A stretch of 5,738 bases of DNA, from contig CALCYT010000004.1 of assembly GCA_937906455.1 (NCBI GenBank), positions 1 through 5,738 on the forward strand. The letters are read 5' to 3'. The notes beneath the pieces are model-generated. The model was not told where the DNA came from. It made no database searches and saw only the letters and a program-made list of their open reading frames with translations. The stretch comes from an uncultured Bacteroidales bacterium (lineage in GTDB: Bacteria > Bacteroidota > Bacteroidia > Bacteroidales > F082). Below are positions 1 to 5,637 of this stretch, one piece after another (the first letter of the stretch is position 1; every line of letters starts with the position of its first letter). The position numbers were made by a program, and so were the translations under genes.

Positions 1-46
1 CTGTCCAGCCGTTCAAACCACCCTCGAAGTCTTCGGTGAACGAATC
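1..46 (-). other. Start of a further adhesin module, cut by the window edge (residues 1827-1841)
   Basis: The last visible residues are DSFTEDFEGGLNGWT, the standard opening of a cleaved-adhesin/choice-of-anchor J module (compare DFEDGTTQGW at residues 1264-1273). The rest lies beyond the left edge. Confidence 0.65.
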
Positions 47-3000
47 ACTGCCGCTTGGGTTGTTCGGGTTGTTAGGACCTGACGGAAGAGCGCCTTCCCA
101 CATTGCCCATCCTGTTGGTGACACATATAAGCCATCAACCGGAGCGATAAGCTCTTCAAGAACAATGTCGTAGAGATACTCATCCTCTTCAACAAACACT
201 GATGTGGTGTATGTCTCATAACCATTGAGAGCCACTGTGATTTCGTAGGTGTCACCCTTGCGAACTGTCAGCTCTGCAGCACCGTCCTCATCAATTGTAG
301 CATTGTATGTGTTGTTCTCACCAACAACAGCCACTGTCGCACCTATAGGCGACTGACCGTTGTTCAATGCCACATCGAATGTGATGGTTGACTGCATGTT
401 CTTCTCAATAGTGTTCGACCAGATAATCTCTGACAAACCGTCTGTAGTAGTATTGCCGCCGCCACCTGTGACATCAAGCTTAATCTGGTTCTTGACATCC
501 AAAACTGTTCCGGTGTAGGCAGGAGCTGTAGGATCATAGTTTGTATTATCATTATAGACACGGATTGCCATGGCGTTAGCGTCAAATACGCGGCAAGCCA
601 TGCCACTTTCCCAACTACCTGTGTTGTCGTCCATGATGAGGGCTAAGTTGGTGCCATCATAAGTGAACGGAGTGTCAAGTGTAATGGTGGTCCATTCATC
701 GGCAACCATCGTCACACTACCGGAGAACACAAGGTCAGAAGCAGTTGCTGTGATCCAGTCTGAGCTGCCGTCGAACGAGGTCTTGCTGGTGTTAACCATA
801 TACATGTCGTATGAACGGGTCTTTGTTGAACCGCCATTGTAGAACGACACGCTGTTGATGGTGCAAGGTCCGCCAATCTCTTCAGCGGTGTAAAGCTGCT
901 GAGTCAGAGAATAGTTGTAGTAGCTGTAGCTCGGCAGGTAGCTGTTGGTAGTTGTGCCGCCATCGCCGATCTCAATCTCCTGACGGTTGCGGTCGTTGGA
1001 GGCGTTGCCTTCATAGTAGGCCTGGATACCCCACTGGTAGATACCGTAACCGAGAGTTAACCATTCAGTGTCAGTGTAGCTGAAGGTTGTGTCGTTGAAT
1101 GTGCCAATCTGTACAGGAGTTGGATTCTCAACGTTGACGTTCATACGATAGAGTCTGAACTCGTTGAATGAACGGTTGCCTGTTGCCATAGCTTTGCCTG
1201 AACCATCGCTCAATGTGATGTCGTCAACATCGATATAGAACATGTCGGTGCAGTTGAAGTGGCGGATAGCAACCCAGATCTCCTGGCCGGCGTATGAGCT
1301 GAGGTCAACGGTATATTGATACCAGTTGCCTTGTGCTCTGGTGCCACGGATATCAACCGCGTCGTCAGAAGCGCGTCCTTGTGGTCCCTTGGCTGTCAAC
1401 GTCCATTCCTGGATGGTGGTGAAGTCGTTGGCACTTGTGCCACTGCCTGTTGAGACAGCCACACCGAAGTGTTCTGACGCCCATGAAGCATCCTGACCGC
1501 AAGCCCAGAAGCTGATGTATGCACCGTTCTGCGCGGCAATCTTGCTTGGTGATACCAAGTAGTTGTCAGGTGTCAAAGCACCATAGCTGTTGGAGAATGA
1601 CATCGAAAGAACGAGGTCTGTCGAGCCATCGTGACCATAGCCGGCACCCATGACGCTTGAACCAACTTCCCAATTGAAGCCGTCACCGTCAGCATCGATG
1701 GTGGTCCATCCTTGTGTTGTGCCGTCCTCGAAGTCATACACGCTGCCACCCGGAAGCGGAACGTCTTGTCTGTACATCGTGATGTAGTCAACATAGATGC
1801 AGTCGTCATTGCTGTTGACTGAACCGTCTTTCTGATACTCCCATTTGTAGGTGTGAGTACCCTCGCTGACGGCATACTCCTTATATACATAGTTGGCATT
1901 GCCGCTGAGAGCAGCACCCTGCTGTGTGCCGTCGATGTAGAAGTAGAACTTGTCGTAGTTCGATTCCGAAGAGACCTTTACATAGAATCCCATCTTGGCG
2001 TCAAACGGGACGTCAACTGTAACCTCAATCGATGATGTGGCACTCGCGACACCTTCGCAAGTTGACTTCATGGCGTATGTGCCTTCGTATGGGTTCACCG
2101 TGGTGATAGCCCATGGATAGGCTGATGTCGATGTGAATGTCTCAGGCATCATACCGTCCTCAAAGTCAACAATATACTCTGCCGGTGTCCATGCCCATGT
2201 CACCTCAACACCCTCTTCTTCCTCTGTGGCGTTGATCTGTCCAAGCGGATAGTAGTATTCGTACAGAATGACGTTGACGTCTGTCGTCTCTTCATCAAAG
2301 ACAATCTCTGCCATGTCACCTGCACAGAGCTGGTAACCGTCTTTCTCAGCGTATGCCTGATATGAACCGGCATAAAGCTCACCTGAATATGTACCGTCTT
2401 CGTCTGTCGTGAAGGTGAATATTGATGTGTTGTTGTACTCATCGGTACCCATAAGTTTCACTGTCGCATTGGCAACAGGTGTGATGCTGTCTTGCTCAAA
2501 CACTGTTCCGTTCACTGTACCGTAACCGGTCATGAAGACGTTGATGCTTTCTGATGGCACTGACTCTCCTTCATCATAAACAGCTGTCACATAGAACTCG
2601 TAACCTTCAACCATGTTGTATTCAAGGTCGGCGACTTCGTATTCAGATGTCGTGATGAGTGTCTCATTGAGTTTCTCGCCGTCCATGTACAGGTTGTAAC
2701 CCTTGATGGAACGGTTGGCATTCCATGAGAACATCGCTGACTCACCAGGATACAGTGTCGTCGATTCAACGGCAAAGCCTGTGACAGGATCGATCTCTGT
2801 CGTGAAACCGATGATGTCGCCATAAACTGTGCCAGCACTGTTACGCTCGTTGACCTGTACAAAGTAAACCTTGTTGTGCTCAATACCCTCTAAGAACATC
2901 GTCTCAACAAGATAGTCTGTCCAGTCAATCAATGGGGTGACAGGCGGATACTCCGTGCCGAGAAGAATCTGGAACTCCTTGGTGTAGTTACCGAGTGTCC

Positions 3001-5524
3001 ACTGTAACATGGACTCCTCATTGACACCATTCTCACCATCAACAGGTGATACCATTTCAGCTTTCACAGGAAGCGGAGCCTCTGATGTTGTCATCTCAAC
3101 AGCAAAACCTGATGTTGCTGATGCAGCGGCGACATAGTATGTGCCGGCCGGGACGAACATGTCGGTTAACTTAGGCTCTGTAACTTGGTTGTTGACGATA
3201 GCTGTAGGTTCTCCTTTGACAACAGCGTCTTTCTCTGCCAACTCGCCATAGCCGTTCACTTCATTGATGCTCATGTCAGCAAGGTTGACAGCCACTGTGC
3301 GACCTAAAATGGTGCGGAGATAGCAATAAATCACAGGAGTAAAGTTGGCATTGGTGTTCCATGTTGAGCCATTGGTGCTATAAACAATGGAACCATTCTC
3401 TGTGTCAACAGGATATCTGCCGCAGTATGCCGCATAAGGACTTTCTGAATAGAATAACACCCAGAGGTCTTCGTTGCCGATAACAAACGGCTCGTTAATT
3501 TCCATCTCAAAGAAAGACATTCCTGTTGCCGGCTCTGCCATTTCCTGATAATAGATGACATCACCTTCAGCAGGTGTCTCACCGCCTCTCAAAACCCAGA
3601 GGTTGTATTCGTAGTCACCATAAGCCGCCGACTCAATAGTCATCAACGAAGCTTCTTCCCATCCGAAATATTCAATGTATGATGCCGGAATCTTATAGCC
3701 GAAAAACATACCACCGCCGGCTGATGTGCCGAAGAATATGTTAGTTCCGGTATAAGCGTAGCTAAACCATGTTGAAATAGGACTTGGGTTGAGTTTCGGT
3801 CCGTTATATGTATAGACATTGTCGGCCATAGGACCGTTCTCACCGGAGAAATCTTCTTCATACAATGCTGTCACACCGCCGGCTGCTGTGGCTGTGAACA
3901 ACACATCGTCGTCAAATGTCACCTTATAGACAGCGTCGGCTGCTGTAGCTGTCGCATTCGGGATGTTGTAGTTCTTGTAAATGCCTGTAGGTGCATTGCC
4001 TGTGAACGGCACTGTCACCTCCTGGGCCATCTCCCAAACGTCACCTTCCTCAGGATCGTATGCTGTGGCTGTGACAGGAATCACATTCGACTCTCTGTTT
4101 TCCGTGTAAACCATTAAGATATTACCGTTCTTGTCGCCAGGAGTGCCTGTACCGGCTGAGATTCCAACCTCTTTCACCTCGTCTTTTTCCATTGTGAATG
4201 GAGCTTCCGTGTCAATAGTGAAGAAACTGTTGTCGCTTGACATGTAAGTGACAATCGTAGGCTTGCCAATGTTGTTCAATTCGATCTTGGCAGGCTCTGT
4301 CCAAGCACCGTTCGGACGATAACCCATGTTCACCGAAGTAGGTGATACGATAATCATAGCTCCAAGCTCAGCGCAACTAACCGTGTAGTTCACCGGATTG
4401 CTCAGGGTACCTGCGCCCGAGAATATCTCAAGACCGTTTACATCATAAACAACGTATGAAGTCTCCCCAGGATAATTGCCTGATACCCACACGAACTGTA
4501 TGGCGCGGCCGTCGCAAACGGCGAGAGAATAGGTCTGAGCCTCGTTAGCAGCTGCATCGCTTGTGTTGGCAATCTCAGCAAGAATCAGGCCGGTTGCAAC
4601 ATCCACCACTTGGATGGCGTTGCCATTCCAACCGTCACCATAGCTGTCGGTGACTTCAAAGGTGATTTCGCACATGTCTTCCTCCAAACAAAAGTCGGTG
4701 ATGAAGCTGACTTCACCGCTCCAATCAGACAAATCGTCATCACCATAAACGGCCTGCACCGATAAAGTGTAAACTGTCGCTAACTCGAGGTCTTCCAATG
4801 TATAAGGGTTGGTAACACCTTCTATCACGTTGTCATTCACCTTGAGGTTGAATGTTTCAGCATCTGATGTCCAGCTTACCTCAGCTGTTGTGCCGCCATT
4901 ATAGGTAACAGCAAGATTTGCCGGATTCGGATGTGCTGAAATGTTAAGCTGTATCTGGTTCTTTTCATTTAATACCGTACCTGATACGCCTGGATTTGAA
5001 ACATCATAAGGTGAAGTGTCTCTATAATGCCTAATAGCTTGACTTGAGGCATCAAACACCAAACATTTCATGTGAGGCGCACCGCTAAAACTGCCTGTAA
5101 CATCAGCCACCGAAATAATCACATTCGATAAACCGTCATATTCGATGACATTGTCGAAATTAATTGTTGTCCATTCACCAACAGTGAAAGTAAGTTGACC
5201 GGAAAACACCAAATTATCATCACTCATGGGAACCCAGTCAGAAGAACCTGAAAACGTTTCCTTGTCAGTGAAGGCTACATACACATTGTAATTACGTGTT
5301 TTCGCAGCACCGACATTATTAAATGCAACGCTGTTAATATAGCCAGCGGTGCCGATCTCCTCAGCAGTGTAAATCTGCTGAGTGTAACTGTAGTTGTAGT
5401 AGTTGTAACCGGGCAAATACTGGTTAGATGATGTACCACCGTCGCCAATCTCTACAACATCAGCTCTCATTGTACCTACAAAGGCAAACAAAAGCATTGT
5501 TAAAAATAGAAATACTTTTTTCAT
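1..5524 (-). CDS. Giant secreted multidomain adhesin (choice-of-anchor J / cleaved-adhesin, HagA/gingipain-like), 3' end missing
   Basis: The frame is open from the ATG at 5524 to the left edge, giving 1841 codons and no stop, so the C terminus is missing. The protein begins with a clear signal peptide. It then consists of extracellular beta-sandwich modules: a domain present in two copies, fibronectin III-like domains, a YGDGWNG domain, an ASH-like Ig domain, two carboxypeptidase-regulatory-like domains and at least three adhesin jelly rolls, the last one cut. The module at residues 1262-1440 closely resembles the cleaved-adhesin domains of Porphyromonas gingivalis RgpA, Kgp and HagA, including IDADGDG, PDNYLVSP, IRGTR and RHFNCTD. 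No C25 protease or other enzyme domain is visible. The likely role is binding to host, glycan, heme-protein or matrix ligands at the cell surface; the ligand is inferred only from the family. Export is probably Sec followed by T9SS, with the sorting tail beyond the window. The start was chosen because it gives a perfect signal peptide and lies behind an A-rich leader. No frameshift was found. Confidence 0.93.
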   Translation of the reverse strand, partial: MKKVFLFLTMLLFAFVGTMRADVVEIGDGGTSSNQYLPGYNYYNYSYTQQIYTAEEIGTAGYINSVAFNNVGAAKTRNYNVYVAFTDKETFSGSSDWVPMSDDNLVFSGQLTFTVGEWTTINFDNVIEYDGLSNVIISVADVTGSFSGAPHMKCLVFDASSQAIRHYRDTSPYDVSNPGVSGTVLNEKNQIQLNISAHPNPANLAVTYNGGTTAEVSWTSDAETFNLKVNDNVIEGVTNPYTLEDLELATVYTLSVQAVYGDDDLSDWSGEVSFITDFCLEEDMCEITFEVTDSYGDGWNGNAIQVVDVATGLILAEIANTSDAAANEAQTYSLAVCDGRAIQFVWVSGNYPGETSYVVYDVNGLEIFSGAGTLSNPVNYTVSCAELGAMIIVSPTSVNMGYRPNGAWTEPAKIELNNIGKPTIVTYMSSDNSFFTIDTEAPFTMEKDEVKEVGISAGTGTPGDKNGNILMVYTENRESNVIPVTATAYDPEEGDVWEMAQEVTVPFTGNAPTGIYKNYNIPNATATAADAVYKVTFDDDVLFTATAAGGVTALYEEDFSGENGPMADNVYTYNGPKLNPSPISTWFSYAYTGTNIFFGTSAGGGMFFGYKIPASYIEYFGWEEASLMTIESAAYGDYEYNLWVLRGGETPAEGDVIYYQEMAEPATGMSFFEMEINEPFVIGNEDLWVLFYSESPYAAYCGRYPVDTENGSIVYSTNGSTWNTNANFTPVIYCYLRTILGRTVAVNLADMSINEVNGYGELAEKDAVVKGEPTAIVNNQVTEPKLTDMFVPAGTYYVAAASATSGFAVEMTTSEAPLPVKAEMVSPVDGENGVNEESMLQWTLGNYTKEFQILLGTEYPPVTPLIDWTDYLVETMFLEGIEHNKVYFVQVNERNSAGTVYGDIIGFTTEIDPVTGFAVESTTLYPGESAMFSWNANRSIKGYNLYMDGEKLNETLITTSEYEVADLEYNMVEGYEFYVTAVYDEGESVPSESINVFMTGYGTVNGTVFEQDSITPVANATVKLMGTDEYNNTSIFTFTTDEDGTYSGELYAGSYQAYAEKDGYQLCAGDMAEIVFDEETTDVNVILYEYYYPLGQINATEEEEGVEVTWAWTPAEYIVDFEDGMMPETFTSTSAYPWAITTVNPYEGTYAMKSTCEGVASATSSIEVTVDVPFDAKMGFYVKVSSESNYDKFYFYIDGTQQGAALSGNANYVYKEYAVSEGTHTYKWEYQKDGSVNSNDDCIYVDYITMYRQDVPLPGGSVYDFEDGTTQGWTTIDADGDGFNWEVGSSVMGAGYGHDGSTDLVLSMSFSNSYGALTPDNYLVSPSKIAAQNGAYISFWACGQDASWASEHFGVAVSTGSGTSANDFTTIQEWTLTAKGPQGRASDDAVDIRGTRAQGNWYQYTVDLSSYAGQEIWVAIRHFNCTDMFYIDVDDITLSDGSGKAMATGNRSFNEFRLYRMNVNVENPTPVQIGTFNDTTFSYTDTEWLTLGYGIYQWGIQAYYEGNASNDRNRQEIEIGDGGTTTNSYLPSYSYYNYSLTQQLYTAEEIGGPCTINSVSFYNGGSTKTRSYDMYMVNTSKTSFDGSSDWITATASDLVFSGSVTMVADEWTTITLDTPFTYDGTNLALIMDDNTGSWESGMACRVFDANAMAIRVYNDNTNYDPTAPAYTGTVLDVKNQIKLDVTGGGGNTTTDGLSEIIWSNTIEKNMQSTITFDVALNNGQSPIGATVAVVGENNTYNATIDEDGAAELTVRKGDTYEITVALNGYETYTTSVFVEEDEYLYDIVLEELIAPVDGLYVSPTGWAMWEGALPSGPNNPNNPSGSDSFTEDFEGGLNGWT
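47..151 (-). other. Second fibronectin front half and Pro/Asn linker (residues 1792-1826)
   Basis: The segment LIAPVDGLYVSPTGWAMWEG looks like strands A and B of a fibronectin-like domain, as at 2177-2245. It ends in a flexible linker, PSGPNNPNNPSGS, which leads into the next adhesin module. As before, no strand C follows. Confidence 0.5.
155..397 (-). other. Carboxypeptidase-regulatory-like domain 2 (residues 1710-1790)
   Basis: The pattern is STITFDVALNNGQSPIGATVAV, then ATIDEDGAAELTVRKGDTYEITVALNGYETYTTSVFV and a closing YDIVLEE. The P-I-x-x-A-x-V strand, DEDG turn, G-x-x-Y-x-I strand and NGY turn mark the same fold type as the domain at 2249-2521. The two differ too much in sequence to be a recent copy. 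Confidence 0.7.
470..979 (-). repeat. Repeated domain copy B (residues 1516-1685)
   Basis: This is the second copy of the domain that starts the mature protein. It opens with EIEIGDGGTTT, then YSYYNYSLTQQ, YTAEEIG, INSV, KTRSY, GSSDW, LVFSG, EWTTI, and closes with TGTVLDVKNQI. It lies after the back half of the split fibronectin fold and is preceded by an Arg-containing linker (residues 1510-1515). A Gly/Thr-rich flexible linker (TGGGGNTTTDG) follows it. The divergence from copy A shows that the duplication is not recent. Confidence 0.88.
998..1171 (-). other. Back half of the split fibronectin-like fold (residues 1452-1509)
   Basis: The segment SFNEFRLYRMNVNVENP, then IGTFNDTTFSYTDTEW and YGIYQWGIQAYYEGNAS matches strands C to G of a fibronectin III domain, where F-x-LYR and Y-x-W-x-IQA-x-Y are the usual markers. 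It has no A and B strands of its own immediately before it, which fits completion of the half seen at 2177-2245. Confidence 0.6.
1205..1741 (-). other. Gingipain/HagA-type cleaved-adhesin module (residues 1262-1440)
   Basis: Landmarks in order are VYDFEDGTTQGW, IDADGDGFNW (1276-1285, a likely calcium-binding loop), PDNYLVSP (1319-1326), ISFWACGQDASWASEHFGV (1337-1355), ANDF, IRGTRAQGNWYQ (1392-1403) and AIRHFNCTDMFYIDVDDI (1419-1436). From memory these match the cleaved-adhesin (choice-of-anchor J) domains of P. gingivalis RgpA, Kgp and HagA in nearly every conserved block. In that family the domains are linked to hemagglutination and to binding of hemoglobin and matrix proteins. The same ligands here would be inference. 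Confidence 0.88.
1769..2173 (-). other. Jelly-roll adhesin-like module 1 (residues 1118-1252)
   Basis: The module opens with IVDFEDGMMPETF and YPWAI, then YEGTYAMKS, GFYVKVSSESNYDKFYFYIDG, EGTHTYKWEYQKDGSV and DDCIYVDYITMYR. This is the typical Bacteroidota concanavalin-like domain with an SSE-x-x-YD-x-F-x-FYIDG core and a closing D-x-I. It lacks the DADGDG loop of the next module. Confidence 0.75.
2177..2245 (-). other. Front half of a split fibronectin-like fold (residues 1094-1116)
   Basis: The segment LGQINATEEEEGVEVTWAW shows strands A and B of a fibronectin III domain, ending in TPAEY. Instead of strand C, the adhesin module begins at once (IVDFEDG). Strands matching C to G appear only after the two adhesin modules, at 998-1171. 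Confidence 0.55.
2249..2521 (-). other. Carboxypeptidase-regulatory-like domain 1 (residues 1002-1092)
   Basis: The pattern is GTVNGTVFEQDSITPVANATVKLMG, then FTTDEDGTYSGELYAGSYQAYAEKDGY and a final VNVILYEY. This is the classic prealbumin-like fold with G-x-V, P-V-x-x-A-x-V, T-D-x-x-G-x-Y and G-x-Y strands, found as a structural spacer in Bacteroidota surface proteins. Confidence 0.85.
2525..2791 (-). other. Fibronectin III-like domain 3 (residues 912-1000)
   Basis: The domain reads DPVTGFAVESTTLYPGESAMFSW, then KGYNLYMDGEKLNE, EYEVADLEYNMVEGYEFYVTAV and a closing SESINVFM. The YNLYMDG strand is the usual Y-x-V-Y-x-dG element of fibronectin domains beside gingipain-type adhesins. Confidence 0.8.
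2798..3061 (-). other. Fibronectin III-like domain 2 (residues 822-909)
   Basis: The visible pattern is AEMVSPVDGENGVNEESMLQW, then KEFQILLGTEYPP, YLVETMFLEGIEHNKVYFVQV, and IIGFTTE at the end. The P-x-DG-x-x-x-V opening, the single Trp at the end of strand B and the final F-x-T are characteristic of bacterial fibronectin III domains. Confidence 0.75.
3086..3298 (-). other. Pre-peptidase-C-like beta segment (residues 743-813)
   Basis: The segment VAVNLADMS is followed by a variable stretch and then MFVPAGTYYVAAASATSGFAVEM. The PAGTYYV strand followed by a serine/alanine turn and F-x-V is typical of PPC-like domains that accompany secreted bacterial proteins. It runs directly into the next fibronectin-like domain. 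Confidence 0.45.
3305..4051 (-). other. Beta-rich region of unassigned family (residues 492-740)
   Basis: Two parts can be seen. Residues 492-590 look like a small beta sandwich (VYKVTFDDDVLFTATAAGG, then ALYEEDFSGENG). Residues 591-740 run through GYKIP, SAAYGDYEYNLWVLRGG, IYYQEM, MEINEPFVIGNEDLWVLFYS and a closing SIVYSTNGSTWN. The order of a described part, a Y-E-Q/M strand, a PF-x-I turn and an LWV strand resembles the repeated domain of this same protein in outline, and also beta domains common beside adhesin modules. I cannot name the family with confidence. Confidence 0.45.
4052..4360 (-). other. ASH-like Ig domain (residues 389-491)
   Basis: The segment reads IIVSPTSVNMGYRPNGAW, then IELNNIGKPTIV, FFTIDTEAPF, and later GNILMVYT and IPVTATAYDP. 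This order (SPTSV-x-x-G, L-x-N-x-G, a late G-x-L strand and a closing V-x-A strand) is typical of ASH/choice-of-anchor D-type Ig-like domains in bacterial surface proteins. Confidence 0.55.
4373..4672 (-). other. YGDGWNG-motif beta domain (residues 285-384)
   Basis: The domain starts CEITFEVTDSYGDGWNGNAI, a motif seen repeatedly in secreted proteins of Bacteroidota and marine bacteria, and is followed by beta strands (IQFVWVSG, SYVVYDVNG). Cysteines at 285, 337 and 384, with Cys279 just before, could form disulfides outside the cell. The aspartates in the DSYGDG loop might bind a metal, but this is a guess. No specific function is known to me. Confidence 0.6.
4697..4933 (-). other. Fibronectin III-like domain 1 (residues 198-276)
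   Basis: The segment shows the typical spacing of a fibronectin III fold: NLAVTYNGGTTAEVSWTS for strands A and B, FNLKVNDNVIEG for strand C, YTLEDLELATVYTLSVQAV for strands E and F, and a closing VSFITD. Such domains are spacers and binding modules in secreted Bacteroidota proteins. Confidence 0.75.
4940..5455 (-). repeat. Repeated domain copy A (residues 24-195)
   Basis: This domain of about 172 residues follows directly after the signal peptide. It opens with EIGDGGT, a Tyr/Asn-rich stretch (YNYYNYSYTQQ) and YTAEEIG, continues through KTRNY, GSSDW, LVFSG and EWTTI, and closes with SGTVLNEKNQI. The same landmarks occur in the same order in copy B at 470-979, and about half the residues look identical by eye. 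The pattern is familiar from T9SS-exported Bacteroidota surface proteins, where it behaves as a beta-sandwich accessory domain. I cannot assign it a Pfam name or a ligand. Its base composition looks more AT-rich than that of copy B. Confidence 0.88.
5462..5524 (-). other. Sec signal peptide of the adhesin (residues 1-21)
   Basis: Two lysines at positions 2-3 are followed by a hydrophobic core (VFLFLTMLLFAFVG) and a short polar end, TMRA. Cleavage is most likely after Ala21, giving a mature N terminus at DVVEIG. It is a signal peptidase I type and not a lipoprotein signal, since no lipobox cysteine is present. Confidence 0.88.
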
Positions 5525-5637
5525 CTTTTGAAAAATTTAATTAATACTTATTTTTGTTATTCAATTTTTCACTTTTGTTCCAATAAGGAGCGTCACTTTT
5601 TACGGTGACGTTCCTTATTATATTAATAGGTGTTCAA
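5525..5637. other. AT-rich intergenic region and leader of the adhesin gene
   Basis: This 113-base gap holds the hairpin at 5582-5619 and, after it, about 57 very AT-rich bases leading to the ATG at 5524. The bases just before the start read TTTTTCAAAAG on the minus strand. This is A-rich with no Shine-Dalgarno sequence, as is common in Bacteroidota. No convincing promoter was found; a weak candidate is listed among the rejected items. Whether the adhesin gene has its own promoter or depends on read-through past the hairpin cannot be told. Confidence 0.7.
5582..5619 (-). terminator. Strong hairpin, probable terminator of the upstream T9SS cargo gene
   Basis: The arms at 5582-5596 and 5605-5619 form a 15-position stem around an 8-base loop (TTTTTACG on the plus strand). 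In a minus-strand transcript 14 of 15 positions pair, with one A-C mismatch near the middle; in a plus-strand transcript the same position is a G-U wobble. The stem starts 18 bases after the stop codon of the upstream gene. There is no long U tract after it on the minus strand, although the falling arm itself ends CCTTATT. It is most likely a terminator or a 3' stabilising stem that separates the two genes. Confidence 0.65.

Noticed and set aside
1853..2035. Plus-strand open frame of 60 codons
   Set aside because: It lies antisense to well-conserved codons of jelly-roll module 1, has no ribosome binding context and resembles no known protein.
13..3861. Seven minus-strand open frames of 72-114 codons (13-255, 364-606, 1573-1917, 2200-2442, 2587-2883, 3331-3582, 3643-3861)
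   Set aside because: All lie inside the large gene in another frame. Their products are rich in Thr, Ser, Arg and His, without domain patterns, signal peptides or sensible starts, as expected for frame-shifted readings of this coding sequence.
4600..4750. Possible junction of two separate genes where composition changes
   Set aside because: The frame continues without a stop or shift, and the fibronectin-like and YGDGWNG domains follow each other with normal spacing.
5465..5497. Alternative starts at internal Met10 or Met19 of the adhesin
   Set aside because: Either one would remove the Lys residues or the hydrophobic core of the signal peptide. The ATG at 5524 gives a complete one.
5532..5564. 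Possible Bacteroidota promoter on the minus strand: TTG at 5564-5562 and TAAATTTT at 5539-5532
   Set aside because: The second box misses the final G of TAnnTTTG. It would place the transcription start at or next to the ATG, and AT-rich leaders give such matches by chance.
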